Source: Sinomicrobium weinanense | GTDB taxonomy: Bacteria > Bacteroidota > Bacteroidia > Flavobacteriales > Flavobacteriaceae | Assembly (NCBI RefSeq): GCF_018863395.1 | Contig: NZ_JAHKRR010000002.1 | Span: 885,959-949,958, forward strand | DNA length: 64,000 nucleotides | Direction of reading: 5' to 3' | Part shown: in pieces, positions 1-9,245 of the stretch | How the letters are laid out: every line of letters starts with the position of its first letter | Position numbering within the stretch: position 1 is the stretch's first letter | Made by a program: the position numbers and the translations under genes | Notes under the pieces: model-generated | Seen by the model: only the letters and a program-made list of their open reading frames with translations | The model's database searches: none | What the model was told of the DNA's origin: nothing

Positions 1-463
1 TGCCCAGGAATGCCAGTTGCTCCGGCTCAATGGGAGCAAGCGGATATTGGGTAGGATGTACGATCCCCACAACTTCGACCTCCTCGAGCTCGATGGCCGT
101 TTCTTCGTTTTCCAGCACCACCTGTCCGCCTTCCAGCAAAATTGCCGCGTTTATAGGTTCTTCTTCCGGCATGGCCACTGTTGTCGTGGTAGCGGGAGAG
201 GTTCTCGGTGGCGGAGGCGTTGAAGCTGTATAGCCCGTACCACCCAATTCTTCCTGAACGTCTTCGTCCGTAATGGCTTCAATGGCCATGGTCTCCTCCT
301 CTTCTTCTTCCGAAGGTTCCTTTTCTTCTTCCTCAAGGTCGCCCAATTCGCCAAATTCTATTTGCACCTGCTCATCGGTGATCGGAATGATCCCCAGCTG
401 GGAGGACTTACAGGATACTCCCAGAACCACCAGCCATAAACCTACTAATACTCGTCTCGTCAT
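1..463 (-). CDS. Glu-rich lipoprotein, 3' end outside window
   Basis: This reading frame is open from the ATG at 463 to the window edge, about 154 codons. The N-terminus (MTRRVLVGLWLVVLGVSC) is a lipoprotein signal peptide with lipobox LGVSC and Lys-Ser-Ser after the Cys, so the mature protein should be lipid-anchored. The next 50 residues are rich in Glu, followed by a Pro/Thr linker (TPPPPRTSPATTTT) and a more ordered part. I recognise no family in the part present. The frame ends only because the sequence ends. A link to the neighbouring lipoprotein or to the T6SS is possible but not shown. Confidence 0.75.
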   Translation of the reverse strand, partial: MTRRVLVGLWLVVLGVSCKSSQLGIIPITDEQVQIEFGELGDLEEEEKEPSEEEEEETMAIEAITDEDVQEELGGTGYTASTPPPPRTSPATTTTVAMPEEEPINAAILLEGGQVVLENEETAIELEEVEVVGIVHPTQYPLAPIEPEQLAFLG

Positions 464-947
464 GCTTGCTTTATTTGTAATGATACGACAGAACCTGTGA
501 CAGGTAAAACTCCGAAAATCAACTTTTTTCCGTTCGGGATCATCAGAATATCCCCTGTCCCGGGAGACACGGACAAATCTAAAAAAAACTTCCGTAACGC
601 ATACAGACCCCTCCATACATGCAGGACAACATAACTATTTGATAATACTTTTCCAATTCCACTTGCCATGTCCGTAAATCTTAATTTAAAGGCAAAAAGG
701 CCCTGTGACACACTTTTTTTCAGGGTCACAAAGTACAATAATTGCACATTGTACGTTATAGCCGAAAACAGGGGTTTTTTACACTAATTTCCCAACGGAA
801 ATAAAAAAGGATAAAGCACAACTGTGTAAATTAGGGGGAGGAAAGTATATACACCGTTAATGCTTCTGTTACCCGGACAGGATCCTTAAAAAACCCATAC
901 CACAACAATCCGGACAGACAGGAAAATCGCCTTTGGGCCTGCTTTTT
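464..947. other. Intergenic region upstream of the lipoprotein gene
   Basis: These 484 bases separate two leftward genes and should contain the promoter of the lipoprotein gene starting at 463. A minus-strand match TACTTTG near 732-738 resembles the -7 box but is one base short of TAnnTTTG. A 95-codon frame here starts at GTG and has no protein-like features. I see no RNA gene or strong hairpin. Confidence 0.4.
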
Positions 948-1613
948 CTAACGCATGGCCCCCGGCATTAACCTTATTCTGCCACTTGCTTTATAAGTAT
1001 TCCGCCAATAGGGGTCTTCCAGGCTGGTGATCCGTACTCCGCCGGATTCGGTAGCTGACAAGAACTTCATGTTCTTCAGGTATATCCCTACATGCGTCAT
1101 GATCTTTTCGTTATTGGACCTGAAAAACACCAGGTCACCTTCTTTCAGGTATTTTACAGAACGGAACGGTGCCACATACTCATCGTTGAGCATGATCTCC
1201 GAAGCCGTACGCGGTAGTTCCACATCATACACCCTGTGGTACAGGTCCCGCATCAGGGCAGAACAATCTACACCTTTTTTGGTTTCGCCTCCATACAGAT
1301 AGGGAACCCCTTCCCACTCCTTTATATAGGCGTATAATTTCTGATTGGTGATCTCCGAGGGTTTTACACCGAGCACCCTGGCAAAATAGGTCTTATCTTT
1401 CGGGGTGATCAGTTCCGTTTTTTTCTTTTCCTTTTCTTCTTCCTCGAACTTAATATCCATATCCCTGATAACCTTAATCTGTTCTACCCCCGGATTTCTG
1501 CCCAGTTCTGCGTTCACGTAGGGATCCGTGATCGTATAAGCCGTTTCTTTATGGCCTCCGCAACTAAAGACAAAAAACACCACAAAACTCAAGAGTATCC
1601 ATTTATTCTTCAT
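948..1613 (-). CDS. NlpC/P60 family lipoprotein (cell-wall endopeptidase)
   Basis: A 221-residue protein with a lipoprotein signal (Cys at residue 18, FVFSCGG) and a charged linker around residues 55-70 (EEEEKEKKK). The C-terminal NlpC/P60 domain has the catalytic Cys in DCSALM (about residue 117) and the His in THVGIYL (about 174). Such enzymes cleave D-Glu/diaminopimelate bonds in peptidoglycan stem peptides. The lipid anchor implies action from the periplasmic face of a membrane. A second NlpC/P60 lipoprotein lies at 23468. The gene is divergent from the T6SS block, and any role in letting that machine through the wall is only a guess. Confidence 0.85.
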   Translation of the reverse strand: MKNKWILLSFVVFFVFSCGGHKETAYTITDPYVNAELGRNPGVEQIKVIRDMDIKFEEEEKEKKKTELITPKDKTYFARVLGVKPSEITNQKLYAYIKEWEGVPYLYGGETKKGVDCSALMRDLYHRVYDVELPRTASEIMLNDEYVAPFRSVKYLKEGDLVFFRSNNEKIMTHVGIYLKNMKFLSATESGGVRITSLEDPYWRNTYKASGRIRLMPGAMR

Positions 1614-2120
1614 CCGTTAAGAATTTATTTTTCCATAAACAGTTTTTAATATGCTTTCTTGTTTCCGGGGGGCTTATTAAAGCGTACAAACAGAATCGTA
1701 AACCAGGGCCAAACATCATCTCCGGATTGAAACCGGCCACTCAAAAAAAACGCATTTTGCGCCAAATCATTCTTCACCGGTATTAACATCACTTTTTGTA
1801 CGGCAAATTAAAACAGAAATATTCTCAAAAGTTAAGTTCATTTTAAAATTCCGTCAAAAATACGTTATTTTACGACTTAAAATATAATATAATATGTCGA
1901 AGGCTTAGGTATTTATTTATTTTTATTAGCTTGTACCCTCAATTTTCCGTACGAAAATACAATATTTTTGTTTTATTTAGAAATACTTATTTTCCGTGAT
2001 TTTTTATAAATCTCAAATTGTGTACTTTTGAAAAATGCTGAAGAACAAACCATTTAACACTGGAAAATGTGGTTTTTCCATTGTTGTTTGATTCGTCCTT
2101 AAACTTAAAAAGCTCTGAAA
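1614..2120. other. AT-rich divergent intergenic region
   Basis: These 507 bases lie between the leftward NlpC/P60 gene and the rightward T6SS block. They are very AT-rich from about 1830 to 2010 and contain two plus-strand matches to TAnnTTTG, at 1963-1970 and 2023-2030. I see no coding frame or RNA gene. The region is the natural place for control of the T6SS block. Confidence 0.5.
2023..2030 (+). promoter_or_regulatory. Candidate -7 box TACTTTTG for the PKD-tssB-tssC operon
   Basis: Exact match to the Bacteroidota -7 element TAnnTTTG, about 90 bases before the PKD gene. A T-rich stretch sits near the -33 position but there is no clear TTTG. A second match (TATTTTTG) lies at 1963-1970. Confidence 0.45.
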
Positions 2121-3170
2121 ATGAACAGGAATTCGCATATTAAAACACATTTCGATTCCAGGGTTATCCTGTCTTTCATCACTATCCTTTTAATATCCGG
2201 AGTCATACTGGCTTTCCGGGTCAATGAAGATGAACCCTGCAATGTGGAAAAATTCAAAATACAGGCCTCATCCTTTAAAGTCGGTGAGCTCATTACCTTT
2301 TCGGACTATACCGACAATGCACACGAATGGAAATGGGATTTTGGCGACGGTACCGAAATTTCATTCCGCTCCAAGGTAGCCCATGAATACAAGGAGCCGG
2401 GTAAATACCTGGTAAACCTCTGGGTAAACAAAGGTTGTAACATCGCCAAAATGGTGGAGATCAAACCCAAAACAGAGATCATAGACTCTACCCTTCTGCC
2501 AAAGTTCCATGCCCCCCAGGTCGCTTATGTGGGCGAGCAGGTCTCTTTTACAGACAGCACGTCCCACGCCAAATCCTGGGAATGGCGATTCGGTGAGGGG
2601 ACCAAAATAGACGCCATAGACAAAAACCCCACATACACTTTTTCCAGCCCGGGACAAAAGACCATATCCCTTTTTGTCAACGACGATATAAAACACGTAA
2701 GTTTTAAAAAGATCACCGTATTCCCGGCCAGAAAGGAAAAAACGGCCATAACCATGGCAGATACATGGAAAGAAACCCAGCCCGATGTCGTGGACACCTA
2801 CATCAACACATTGCCCGACAGACCGGAGGTGGCTTCGGCACTCGACCAGCAATCCATAGTACCCGTTAAAGAGACAGAAAAACCCGAAGAAAAAATAGAG
2901 GTCCTGCCACTGGATGAAGAAAAACTGGCAGGACTTATCATGGGCCTGGCAAAAAACAAACTCAGATACTCGAATTTCAAGAGGTATTTCTGTCAGGATT
3001 ACCTCCCAAAAGTACAGCTCAAAGACGGCAGCGTAGTTTCTCTCTACTATTTGAACAATACCATACGAGGCAAAAAGATAGAACTCAAAAGCGTCTCTAT
3101 GGTCCGGAACAAAAAGAACAACTGCGTTTCACTTATCATATTGGATTACAAGAAAAAAGGACTGTTTTAA
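2121..3170 (+). CDS. Membrane-anchored PKD-domain protein of the T6SS block
   Basis: A 349-residue protein. Residues 15-32 form one transmembrane or signal-anchor helix. Two PKD folds follow, recognised by WDFGDGT (about 72-78) and the variant WRFGEGT (155-161), each followed by the typical G-x-Y/K-x-V-x-L strand. A Glu/Pro-rich linker and a roughly 90-residue C-terminal region of unknown fold complete it. Topology suggests a periplasmic protein tethered to the inner membrane. It ends 56 bases before tssB in the same direction, so it is probably co-transcribed with the sheath genes. Bacteroidota T6SS have lineage-specific envelope subunits, and this could be one; I cannot assign a Tss letter. 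Confidence 0.75.
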   Translation: MNRNSHIKTHFDSRVILSFITILLISGVILAFRVNEDEPCNVEKFKIQASSFKVGELITFSDYTDNAHEWKWDFGDGTEISFRSKVAHEYKEPGKYLVNLWVNKGCNIAKMVEIKPKTEIIDSTLLPKFHAPQVAYVGEQVSFTDSTSHAKSWEWRFGEGTKIDAIDKNPTYTFSSPGQKTISLFVNDDIKHVSFKKITVFPARKEKTAITMADTWKETQPDVVDTYINTLPDRPEVASALDQQSIVPVKETEKPEEKIEVLPLDEEKLAGLIMGLAKNKLRYSNFKRYFCQDYLPKVQLKDGSVVSLYYLNNTIRGKKIELKSVSMVRNKKNNCVSLIILDYKKKGLF

Positions 3171-3226
3171 CAGCAAAAATATACTTGATCATTAATTTTT
3201 ATTATATTTAACTTAAAAATAGCGTT

Positions 3227-3688
3227 ATGGCAAATCTTTCAAACAGTTACGGAATAGGAGGTAATGAAGTGAAGCCGGAAGGCGAGGAAAGCATTGTTGA
3301 TATTCCTCAGAACAAAACACTGATTGCTCAGAAACTAACTCCCAATACCCCGGTACGGCCGGAAGTGGTGACCGGTCTGAAGAACATGGATCAGGTTTTC
3401 GAACATTTCGCTCCTAAAATGAACGTCAATTTCGAGAATAGCGAAGGCATGACTGTACGGGAAGAACTGAAATTCAAAAGCGTTTCCGATTTTTCGGTAA
3501 AAGGGATCACCGCTCAAAGCGAGTTTCTTACCGATCTCGAAACCAAAAAAGAACAATACAGTAAAATGATAAAACAGCTAAAGACCAACAAAGTACTGAA
3601 GCTGGCCCTCCAGGACCCTGAGGCAAAGAAATCCATTATAGAAACCATTGAGACCCTGGTCCGGGAAATTGAAGAATCTGAAAAATAG
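3227..3688 (+). CDS. tssB: T6SS contractile sheath small subunit TssB
   Basis: A 153-residue protein of the VipA/TssB family as found in Bacteroidota T6SS. TssB and TssC interlock to build the contractile sheath that drives the Hcp tube outward. Support comes from size, the acidic/amphipathic composition with a helical C-terminus rich in Lys and Glu, the region around VRPEVVTGLKNMDQVFEHFAPKM, and the position 8 bases before tssC. The ATG at 3227 opens a compact protein with no signal peptide, as expected for a cytoplasmic sheath. Confidence 0.85.
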   Translation: MANLSNSYGIGGNEVKPEGEESIVDIPQNKTLIAQKLTPNTPVRPEVVTGLKNMDQVFEHFAPKMNVNFENSEGMTVREELKFKSVSDFSVKGITAQSEFLTDLETKKEQYSKMIKQLKTNKVLKLALQDPEAKKSIIETIETLVREIEESEK

Positions 3689-3696
3689 TTCTACCT

Positions 3697-5061
3697 ATGA
3701 AGAATCCAAAAGAAACAACCTCTTCTGCAGTAAAGGAGCAGGCAAAAGAAGGCAAAAAGGTAAGTCTGGAACAACAACTGGAATCCTTTATCCAGTACGG
3801 TGGTTTCGACTTGCTGGAAAGCGCGATAGAAGGTGTGCAGAACCTGAGCCCGGACAGAAAAGCAAGAAGAAATATATTCTTAAACGAAGCGGGCAAAAAG
3901 GCAGAAAGGCAAAATCTGAAGAGGGTATTAAAGTTATGGAGTGAAGCCCTGAAATCTTCGGACAACCTGGTAGACCTGGTAGACAACTGCCAGGAAAAAG
4001 CCGAAAGTGCCGAAGAAACACTGAAGAAAAACCTGGCCATCTCACTGGAAGAAACCAAGGAACTGGAAGAAGCCTATCGTACACTGTCCATGTTCTACAA
4101 GAATACCGAAGAAAGCAAGGTTAAGAACGTTGCTATTATCAATGCAGAACTCGACCAGCTCAAGGATCTGGACAACACCCGTTTTATTGACCACATCGAA
4201 GAAGAGCTGGTAAACAACTACGACCGCCTCGACCTCAGGAACAACTATGCCCTCCTGGTGATCCCCGGTTATCTCGGCTCCAACAAGGTCGTTGAAAAAT
4301 GGGGCAAGATAGCCCACAACAACAAAGTGATGCTCGTCACCGACTTCCAGCACCTGGACGAACCGGACGACGTAATAGAAATGTTCGAACTTGCCAACCT
4401 TACCGGGGGCGATATATATCGTTCTAATGTTATTATGACATGTAACTGGCTGGTAGGACGTGGCAAAAATGATGAAGTAGGCGAAGAAGACCACCTCTAC
4501 ATCCCTCCTTCTACAGCGCTTGCCGGAAAAATATACAACACCCTGATGTCCCAGATCACCGCAGGTAAAAAATTCGGTGGTATCAACGAAGTGGACGGGG
4601 TGAAGTTCGACCTTAAGAAAAGTGAGATCGCCGACCTGGAACACCTCGGCCTCGTGCCCATGGTCAACGAGTACAACAAGGTCATGGCTTTCTCCGGAAA
4701 AACCCTGTTCAACGGGGACAACCTCGGGTTGCAAACCTATTCCGTAGTAAGGGTATTCGATTATGTGACCAAGGTGATGATGGACTTCCTCAACCGAAGG
4801 GCTTTCGAAAACTTCAATGCCAAGACCCGTAAACAGATACTCAACCAGGTAATCAAATTCCTGGACAGTGTTTCCGGACCGGACAAGCTGATCGAGGACT
4901 TTGATATCACCAAGTTTGAGCAGGATCCCAATCAAAAAGACCGTATTTTCCTGGATATCCGCCTGAAGCCGTATTTCCCGGCCAAGAACTTCCTCATTAA
5001 GATGGACGGGCAAAAAGGAGATGACGGTACCGAATGGGATACCGAGTATGCAGAGCAATAA
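3697..5061 (+). CDS. tssC: T6SS contractile sheath large subunit TssC
   Basis: A 454-residue cytoplasmic protein matching the Bacteroidota TssC (VipB) family. It has a long charged helical N-terminal part (about 1-150), then the sheath core including NYALLVIPGYLGSNKVVEKW and a conserved C-terminal half ending in the LDIRLKPYFPAKNFLIKM strand, the kind of C-terminal beta strand used to lace sheath subunits together. It forms the outer shell with TssB. The gene follows tssB after 8 bases and is followed by a strong terminator, so the PKD-tssB-tssC unit ends here. Confidence 0.9.
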   Translation: MKNPKETTSSAVKEQAKEGKKVSLEQQLESFIQYGGFDLLESAIEGVQNLSPDRKARRNIFLNEAGKKAERQNLKRVLKLWSEALKSSDNLVDLVDNCQEKAESAEETLKKNLAISLEETKELEEAYRTLSMFYKNTEESKVKNVAIINAELDQLKDLDNTRFIDHIEEELVNNYDRLDLRNNYALLVIPGYLGSNKVVEKWGKIAHNNKVMLVTDFQHLDEPDDVIEMFELANLTGGDIYRSNVIMTCNWLVGRGKNDEVGEEDHLYIPPSTALAGKIYNTLMSQITAGKKFGGINEVDGVKFDLKKSEIADLEHLGLVPMVNEYNKVMAFSGKTLFNGDNLGLQTYSVVRVFDYVTKVMMDFLNRRAFENFNAKTRKQILNQVIKFLDSVSGPDKLIEDFDITKFEQDPNQKDRIFLDIRLKPYFPAKNFLIKMDGQKGDDGTEWDTEYAEQ

Positions 5062-5091
5062 TATGCAAATATAACAGTATTCATTTTTTAA

Positions 5092-5125
5092 GAAAACCGC
5101 CGGCAAATGCCGGCGGTTTCTTTTT
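5092..5125 (+). terminator. Intrinsic terminator after tssC
   Basis: Perfect 11-bp stem (AAACCGCCGGC at 5094-5104 with GCCGGCGGTTT at 5109-5119), a 4-base loop and a T-rich tail (CTTTTT). It separates the sheath genes from tssD, which therefore needs its own promoter. Confidence 0.9.
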
Positions 5126-5278
5126 ATGTTACCTAACCTTTAACCCAACATCAAAAAATCATTTTCTTTCCCACTCCTCTCCTTTCTTTACTTTGGCCAA
5201 TAACCTCTTTTTCTTACTTTTAGATCGTGTTATTTATTATTAATAATTACTTTTTTATCCCTAAATCCCCGATGACTT

Positions 5279-5674
5279 ATGAGTTTTTTGGCAAAATTTG
5301 AGATTGACGATATGTCGTATAACATCCTCGAATACGACATTTTCCTGGAACAGAAGACAGACATCAACGGCAAGCCCTCCAGCGGGCCGAAAGGAGGTGA
5401 AATACGTCTTGTCATTGAAACGGACATGAAAGACCATTTTTCGGACTGGATGGTGAGCAACACCCAAACCAAGGATGGCAAACTGGTCTTCTATAAAAGA
5501 GACGGTATGAGCCGCATGAAAAGTATTTCTTTCAGAAAAGGCTATTGTGTCCGTTATGGCGAAACTTTCCGTGCCACAGGCAATGACCCCATGATCACCG
5601 AGATCGGGATCTCCGCCAGGGAGATCAATATCGGCAACACTCTGTACAAAAAGAAATGGACCGAAGTACGCTGA
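5279..5674 (+). CDS. tssD: T6SS inner tube protein Hcp (TssD)
   Basis: A 131-residue protein of the Bacteroidota TssD/Hcp family. Features are the N-terminal MSFLAKFEID start, the YNILEYDIFLEQKTD strand and a C-terminal ITEIGISAREINIGN segment, with beta-rich sequence throughout and no signal peptide. Hcp hexamers stack into the tube that is fired with the VgrG spike on top. The gene sits alone between the tssC terminator and vgrG (48-base gap). Hcp is needed in far higher amounts than the other parts, which fits a separate transcription unit; no clean promoter match was found in the 150 bases upstream. Confidence 0.9.
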   Translation: MSFLAKFEIDDMSYNILEYDIFLEQKTDINGKPSSGPKGGEIRLVIETDMKDHFSDWMVSNTQTKDGKLVFYKRDGMSRMKSISFRKGYCVRYGETFRATGNDPMITEIGISAREINIGNTLYKKKWTEVR

Positions 5675-5722
5675 GCTCCGTATCGGGGCTTCCTGTAAAA
5701 CACAAACCCAAAAACGCACACC

Positions 5723-7555
5723 ATGGCACTGCAAACCGACTTTATCATAAAAATAGGAGAGTTCCGGCTAAACACCTTCCTTCACCTGGAGCTTACCCAG
5801 AACATCGACGACCATCACGAGCTCACCCTGGAGTGCAGGGAAGACGAAGTATACCTGCAATATCCGGAACTATACGGCAATTATCAAAAACTCATCGGCG
5901 AAAAAATACGTATCACCATGAAAGGGACTAACGGCATGTTCTCGGCCCACACCGGGTATTTCAAAGGTGTAGTGACCCGGATAAAAGCCAGGAAGTCCGA
6001 CGATCGCGAAGGTAAACGGCTACAGTTCCGGGCATACAGTCCCTCCATGCTCATGGACAACGGTCCCGAATCGCTATCCTTCCTCAAAAAAGATTTTATT
6101 CATATTGTACACAACACCACCCGGCTCTACAACAACGATATGCTGAAGATCAGCACAAACCCTTCTAAAAACCAGGTTTACCCTTATATTGTACAATATA
6201 ACGAAAGCGATTACGACTTTCTCAAACGCATGTGCTCCAGGCAGGGGGAATGGTTTTATTACAACGGCGTAGAGCTCGTCATAGGACAGGAAGACGCCGG
6301 AGAGGACATTGAGCTGTATTACGGCTACAACCTCACCGAGTTCGACCTCGAAATGACCCTGCAACCCACACGGTTCAAATATCACGGCAACGACCTTTCC
6401 GAAGGTGCTTCTCATCACAGTTCCACCCGTCCGTTCGAAAACTCCATAAACGGAATTACCGGCGAACTCATCCGGTCTTCCGGAAAGGTGTTTGACAAAG
6501 AGACCATCGTACAGCACAATCTCCTGGTCAACGAGGGCAGTGGACAGACCGATATGGACCATTATGCTCACCTGAATTTCCAGAAGAAAGTGGCCAATAT
6601 GCTTTTTGTTTACGGCAAAAGTGAAAGCCCCGCCCTTCGCCCCGGCACCCTGGTCCGGATCGTCGATGAAGACGGCAATGCCGCCGGGCGCTATAAGATC
6701 ATTGCCACAACACACCACTGCACAGATACCGGCGATTATGAAAACACCTTCAAGGCCGTCCCGGCAACTGTGAATATATCGCCCTATTCCAGCCCCGGAA
6801 ATTATCCGGAATGCGAAAGCCAGCCTGCCACAGTCATTGACAATAACGATCCCCGTGGGCTCGGCCGTATAAAAGTACAGATGGCCTGGCAAAAGGAAAA
6901 CGCCCAGACCACAGACTGGATCCCCCTCTCCAGCCCTAACGGCGGCTCCGGGAAAGGCTTCCATTTTATCCCGGAAACAGGAGAAACCGTTATGGTGGAT
7001 TTCCAGAGTGGAAATGCCGAAATGCCCTATGTCACCGGATGCGTCCAGCACGGAAATGCCAGTAGCGGCTACGCCGACCCCAGCAATAACCTGAAAGCCA
7101 TACAAAGCCGGAACGGCAACAAGATCATCATGGACGACAATAGTGGTTCCATGTTTATCTCAGACAACGGAGGCTCCTCCTCGCTCTACGACGGTGCCGG
7201 TAATTTCCAGGTCAGCGCCAACTCCAACATCACCCTTAATGTGGGTAACAGCAGTGCCTTTGTTACGATGGACAGTTCGGGAAAGATCACCATAGAGGGA
7301 AACACTAACATAGAGCTCAAGGTAGGGAACAGCCTTATAGCGATCACGGAAAACGACATTACCATAGACAGCAAAACGATTGAAGTAAAAGGCAAGGATG
7401 AGATCAATATGACCAGTAAGAATAATACGATCACAGGAAACACAAAGACCACCATAGACGGCATGGAAGTCGCTATCAATCCCACTGGCGATGTAAACAT
7501 CCAGCCAGACGGAGGCAATGTTGTGATCAAAGGAACGGAAGTGGACATCAATTAA
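5723..7555 (+). CDS. vgrG: T6SS spike protein VgrG (TssI)
   Basis: A 610-residue VgrG. The N-terminal two thirds is the gp27-like/phage late-control part (residues about 1-370), including a KIRITMKGTNG barrel strand and the segment ending RYKIIATTHHC. An OB-fold follows with the typical VDNNDPRGLGRIKVQ-type start (here ATVIDNNDPRGLGRIKV) and SPNGGSGKGFHFIPETGE. The last 150 residues are a repetitive gp5-like beta-helix (IT/ID/IE repeats such as ITIEGNTNIELKVGN). It forms the trimeric tip that carries effectors. No extra enzymatic domain is fused at the C-terminus, so cargo should be separate; the downstream genes are the obvious candidates. Confidence 0.95.
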   Translation: MALQTDFIIKIGEFRLNTFLHLELTQNIDDHHELTLECREDEVYLQYPELYGNYQKLIGEKIRITMKGTNGMFSAHTGYFKGVVTRIKARKSDDREGKRLQFRAYSPSMLMDNGPESLSFLKKDFIHIVHNTTRLYNNDMLKISTNPSKNQVYPYIVQYNESDYDFLKRMCSRQGEWFYYNGVELVIGQEDAGEDIELYYGYNLTEFDLEMTLQPTRFKYHGNDLSEGASHHSSTRPFENSINGITGELIRSSGKVFDKETIVQHNLLVNEGSGQTDMDHYAHLNFQKKVANMLFVYGKSESPALRPGTLVRIVDEDGNAAGRYKIIATTHHCTDTGDYENTFKAVPATVNISPYSSPGNYPECESQPATVIDNNDPRGLGRIKVQMAWQKENAQTTDWIPLSSPNGGSGKGFHFIPETGETVMVDFQSGNAEMPYVTGCVQHGNASSGYADPSNNLKAIQSRNGNKIIMDDNSGSMFISDNGGSSSLYDGAGNFQVSANSNITLNVGNSSAFVTMDSSGKITIEGNTNIELKVGNSLIAITENDITIDSKTIEVKGKDEINMTSKNNTITGNTKTTIDGMEVAINPTGDVNIQPDGGNVVIKGTEVDIN

Positions 7556-7564
7556 AGAACGATC

Positions 7565-8494
7565 ATGGCCGACAAATACAGTTTTTATACCGGCGACAGG
7601 GAATACCCGGAACCGGCAACAAAAAAGAAAACACCCGAAGTAAAACCAATTGCAGACAGTATTTCTGCAAAATACCGGTGCGAACAAGTAAACACCACCA
7701 AAATAGACGGGAAACTCACCAGTAATTCCCAGCAAAAATTTCAATTTAACGTACAGCTTTTTCCTGGCAAAAACACAGCCAGGGTAACGCTAGAAGACCA
7801 CTACTACAATATGGACCCTCCCGTCCTGAACAAGGTTTTCGACTTCGTGACTCAAACCGAATTTATCCGGCACGATGTGGCCTTCACCTATGGAGCGGAT
7901 GGCAGTATATCAGAGATATTAAACAAGGAAGAGCAGGCCGAAAAATGGAGGGCCTTCAAGAACTCCAAAGCATTCCGGACAGAATTTATAACGAGTATGC
8001 AGGACACCAACGAAAAAGGCCTGGAAGAGATCATCAAATCGGGAGACCGGCAGTTTTCCCTCTCTCATAATTCAGAAGAAGAATTGCGGAGAGAATTGTT
8101 TTACACTATTCTTTTCGACTGGCAGCTCACTTCTGACGACAATACCACGGTACAGCAAAAAGAATTCCTGTTCCGTTCCATCCTGCTACCGGGCACCATT
8201 GTTCCGATGAACTTCAGATGCGACATCCTCAAAGCAGAAACCGACCTGTTGAAACTGCGAAAGGTGGGCTCTGCAAAAGCCGATGACGAATTGATGGCAA
8301 ACATCGTCAAAAAGTACGACCAGTACTATAAACCTCAGATAAAGTATAACTTTACGGAATACAAGCTCGAATTCCGGCAGACCTATGAAGTGAACCCGGC
8401 CACCCGCCTGGTCAACGAAGCCAAACTGATATGGAACGAAGCGATCAAAGACAATGCAGAGAGCCTCTGCGAATTTAAAATGCGTAAATTATAA
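7565..8494 (+). CDS. Uncharacterised T6SS-linked protein, possible adaptor
   Basis: A 309-residue soluble protein starting 9 bases after vgrG and ending 6 bases before the next gene, so it is in the vgrG transcription unit. The first 40 residues are Pro/Lys-rich and probably disordered. The middle is beta-rich (KFQFNVQLFPGKNTARVTLEDHYY contains part of it) and the C-terminal half is mostly helical. I recognise no catalytic motif, signal peptide or transmembrane helix. In vgrG clusters this position often holds a cargo adaptor, chaperone or effector. An adaptor role is inference from position only. Confidence 0.6.
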   Translation: MADKYSFYTGDREYPEPATKKKTPEVKPIADSISAKYRCEQVNTTKIDGKLTSNSQQKFQFNVQLFPGKNTARVTLEDHYYNMDPPVLNKVFDFVTQTEFIRHDVAFTYGADGSISEILNKEEQAEKWRAFKNSKAFRTEFITSMQDTNEKGLEEIIKSGDRQFSLSHNSEEELRRELFYTILFDWQLTSDDNTTVQQKEFLFRSILLPGTIVPMNFRCDILKAETDLLKLRKVGSAKADDELMANIVKKYDQYYKPQIKYNFTEYKLEFRQTYEVNPATRLVNEAKLIWNEAIKDNAESLCEFKMRKL

Positions 8495-8500
8495 GGTAAA

Positions 8501-9091
8501 ATGAACGTATCCCCATCCCATACGGAAGGACATAAAAAGGAAGAACTCCCTGCCGGCTTTACCCTCAGCAATGTCATGACCATCCAGATAGGCAAATGGT
8601 ACATGCTATGGGGGCTGGCAGTTATAATATCCTTTCTCGGCGCCAAAATACTCCTGGGAGATGCATTTCGCCTTATACGATCGCCCTATGCCATTATCCT
8701 GGTCATTGCCGTATTTTATGTAGGGATCCGGCTGATACAGAAAAGGTACTTAAAGAAAAATATCCGCCTTTCCATAGACCGGCACACCGTAAAAATAGCT
8801 TACGACAACACCGAAGAATATTCCGGTCCCGTAAGCGATTTCAAGGCTATCCGTACCCTGCACCCTTCCAACGGGAAAGGAGACGTACAGGCCGAACTGT
8901 TTTTCAGGGGCAAAAAAATAAGCCTTACATCTGCAGTGAACCAGGACGGAAAACAGCAGTTCGATACGTTTTGCAGCTATTGCCGGAACAAGCTGAGTTT
9001 CGAAGAAAAAGACCTCCCCTTCTCAATATGGACGCACAACTGGCAGGGCGTAAAATATGTAGAATACCAAAATCCGGACTACCGGGAGTGA
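8501..9091 (+). CDS. Small two-helix membrane protein, candidate immunity protein
   Basis: A 196-residue protein with two adjacent transmembrane helices (about residues 33-52 and 58-78: GLAVIISFLGAKILLG and PYAIILVIAVFYVGIRLI). A roughly 110-residue cytoplasmic part follows that looks like a beta-rich PH-like fold (RLSIDRHTVKIAYDN onward). It is 6 bases after the preceding gene and upstream of the large membrane protein at 9246. Small membrane proteins beside a T6SS cargo gene are often immunity proteins, but nothing in the sequence proves this. Confidence 0.55.
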   Translation: MNVSPSHTEGHKKEELPAGFTLSNVMTIQIGKWYMLWGLAVIISFLGAKILLGDAFRLIRSPYAIILVIAVFYVGIRLIQKRYLKKNIRLSIDRHTVKIAYDNTEEYSGPVSDFKAIRTLHPSNGKGDVQAELFFRGKKISLTSAVNQDGKQQFDTFCSYCRNKLSFEEKDLPFSIWTHNWQGVKYVEYQNPDYRE

Positions 9092-9171
9092 CCACTCTTC
9101 TGCCCTTTCCTTTTAACCTTTACACAACAATTCTTTATCATATTCCTAAACTTCAGGTAATATATACTTGT

Positions 9172-9179
9172 TAAATTTG
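9172..9179 (+). promoter_or_regulatory. Candidate -7 box TAAATTTG before the PAAR-like gene
   Basis: Exact TAnnTTTG match 67 bases before the start at 9246, in the only gap larger than 50 bases downstream of vgrG. It suggests that the last gene of the block can be transcribed on its own. No clear -33 TTTG is visible. Confidence 0.4.
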
Positions 9180-9245
9180 GAACACCCCATATTCGTCAAT
9201 ACAACCATAACCTGAGTACTGAATCCTGTAAATTTTAGATTTACC

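Noticed and set aside
460..747. 95-codon minus-strand frame upstream of the lipoprotein gene
   Set aside because: It starts at GTG, overlaps the lipoprotein start, and the translation has no domain or signal; it is better read as leader DNA.
4042..5106. 354-codon minus-strand frame opposite tssC
   Set aside because: Antisense shadow of tssC; no domain and atypical composition.
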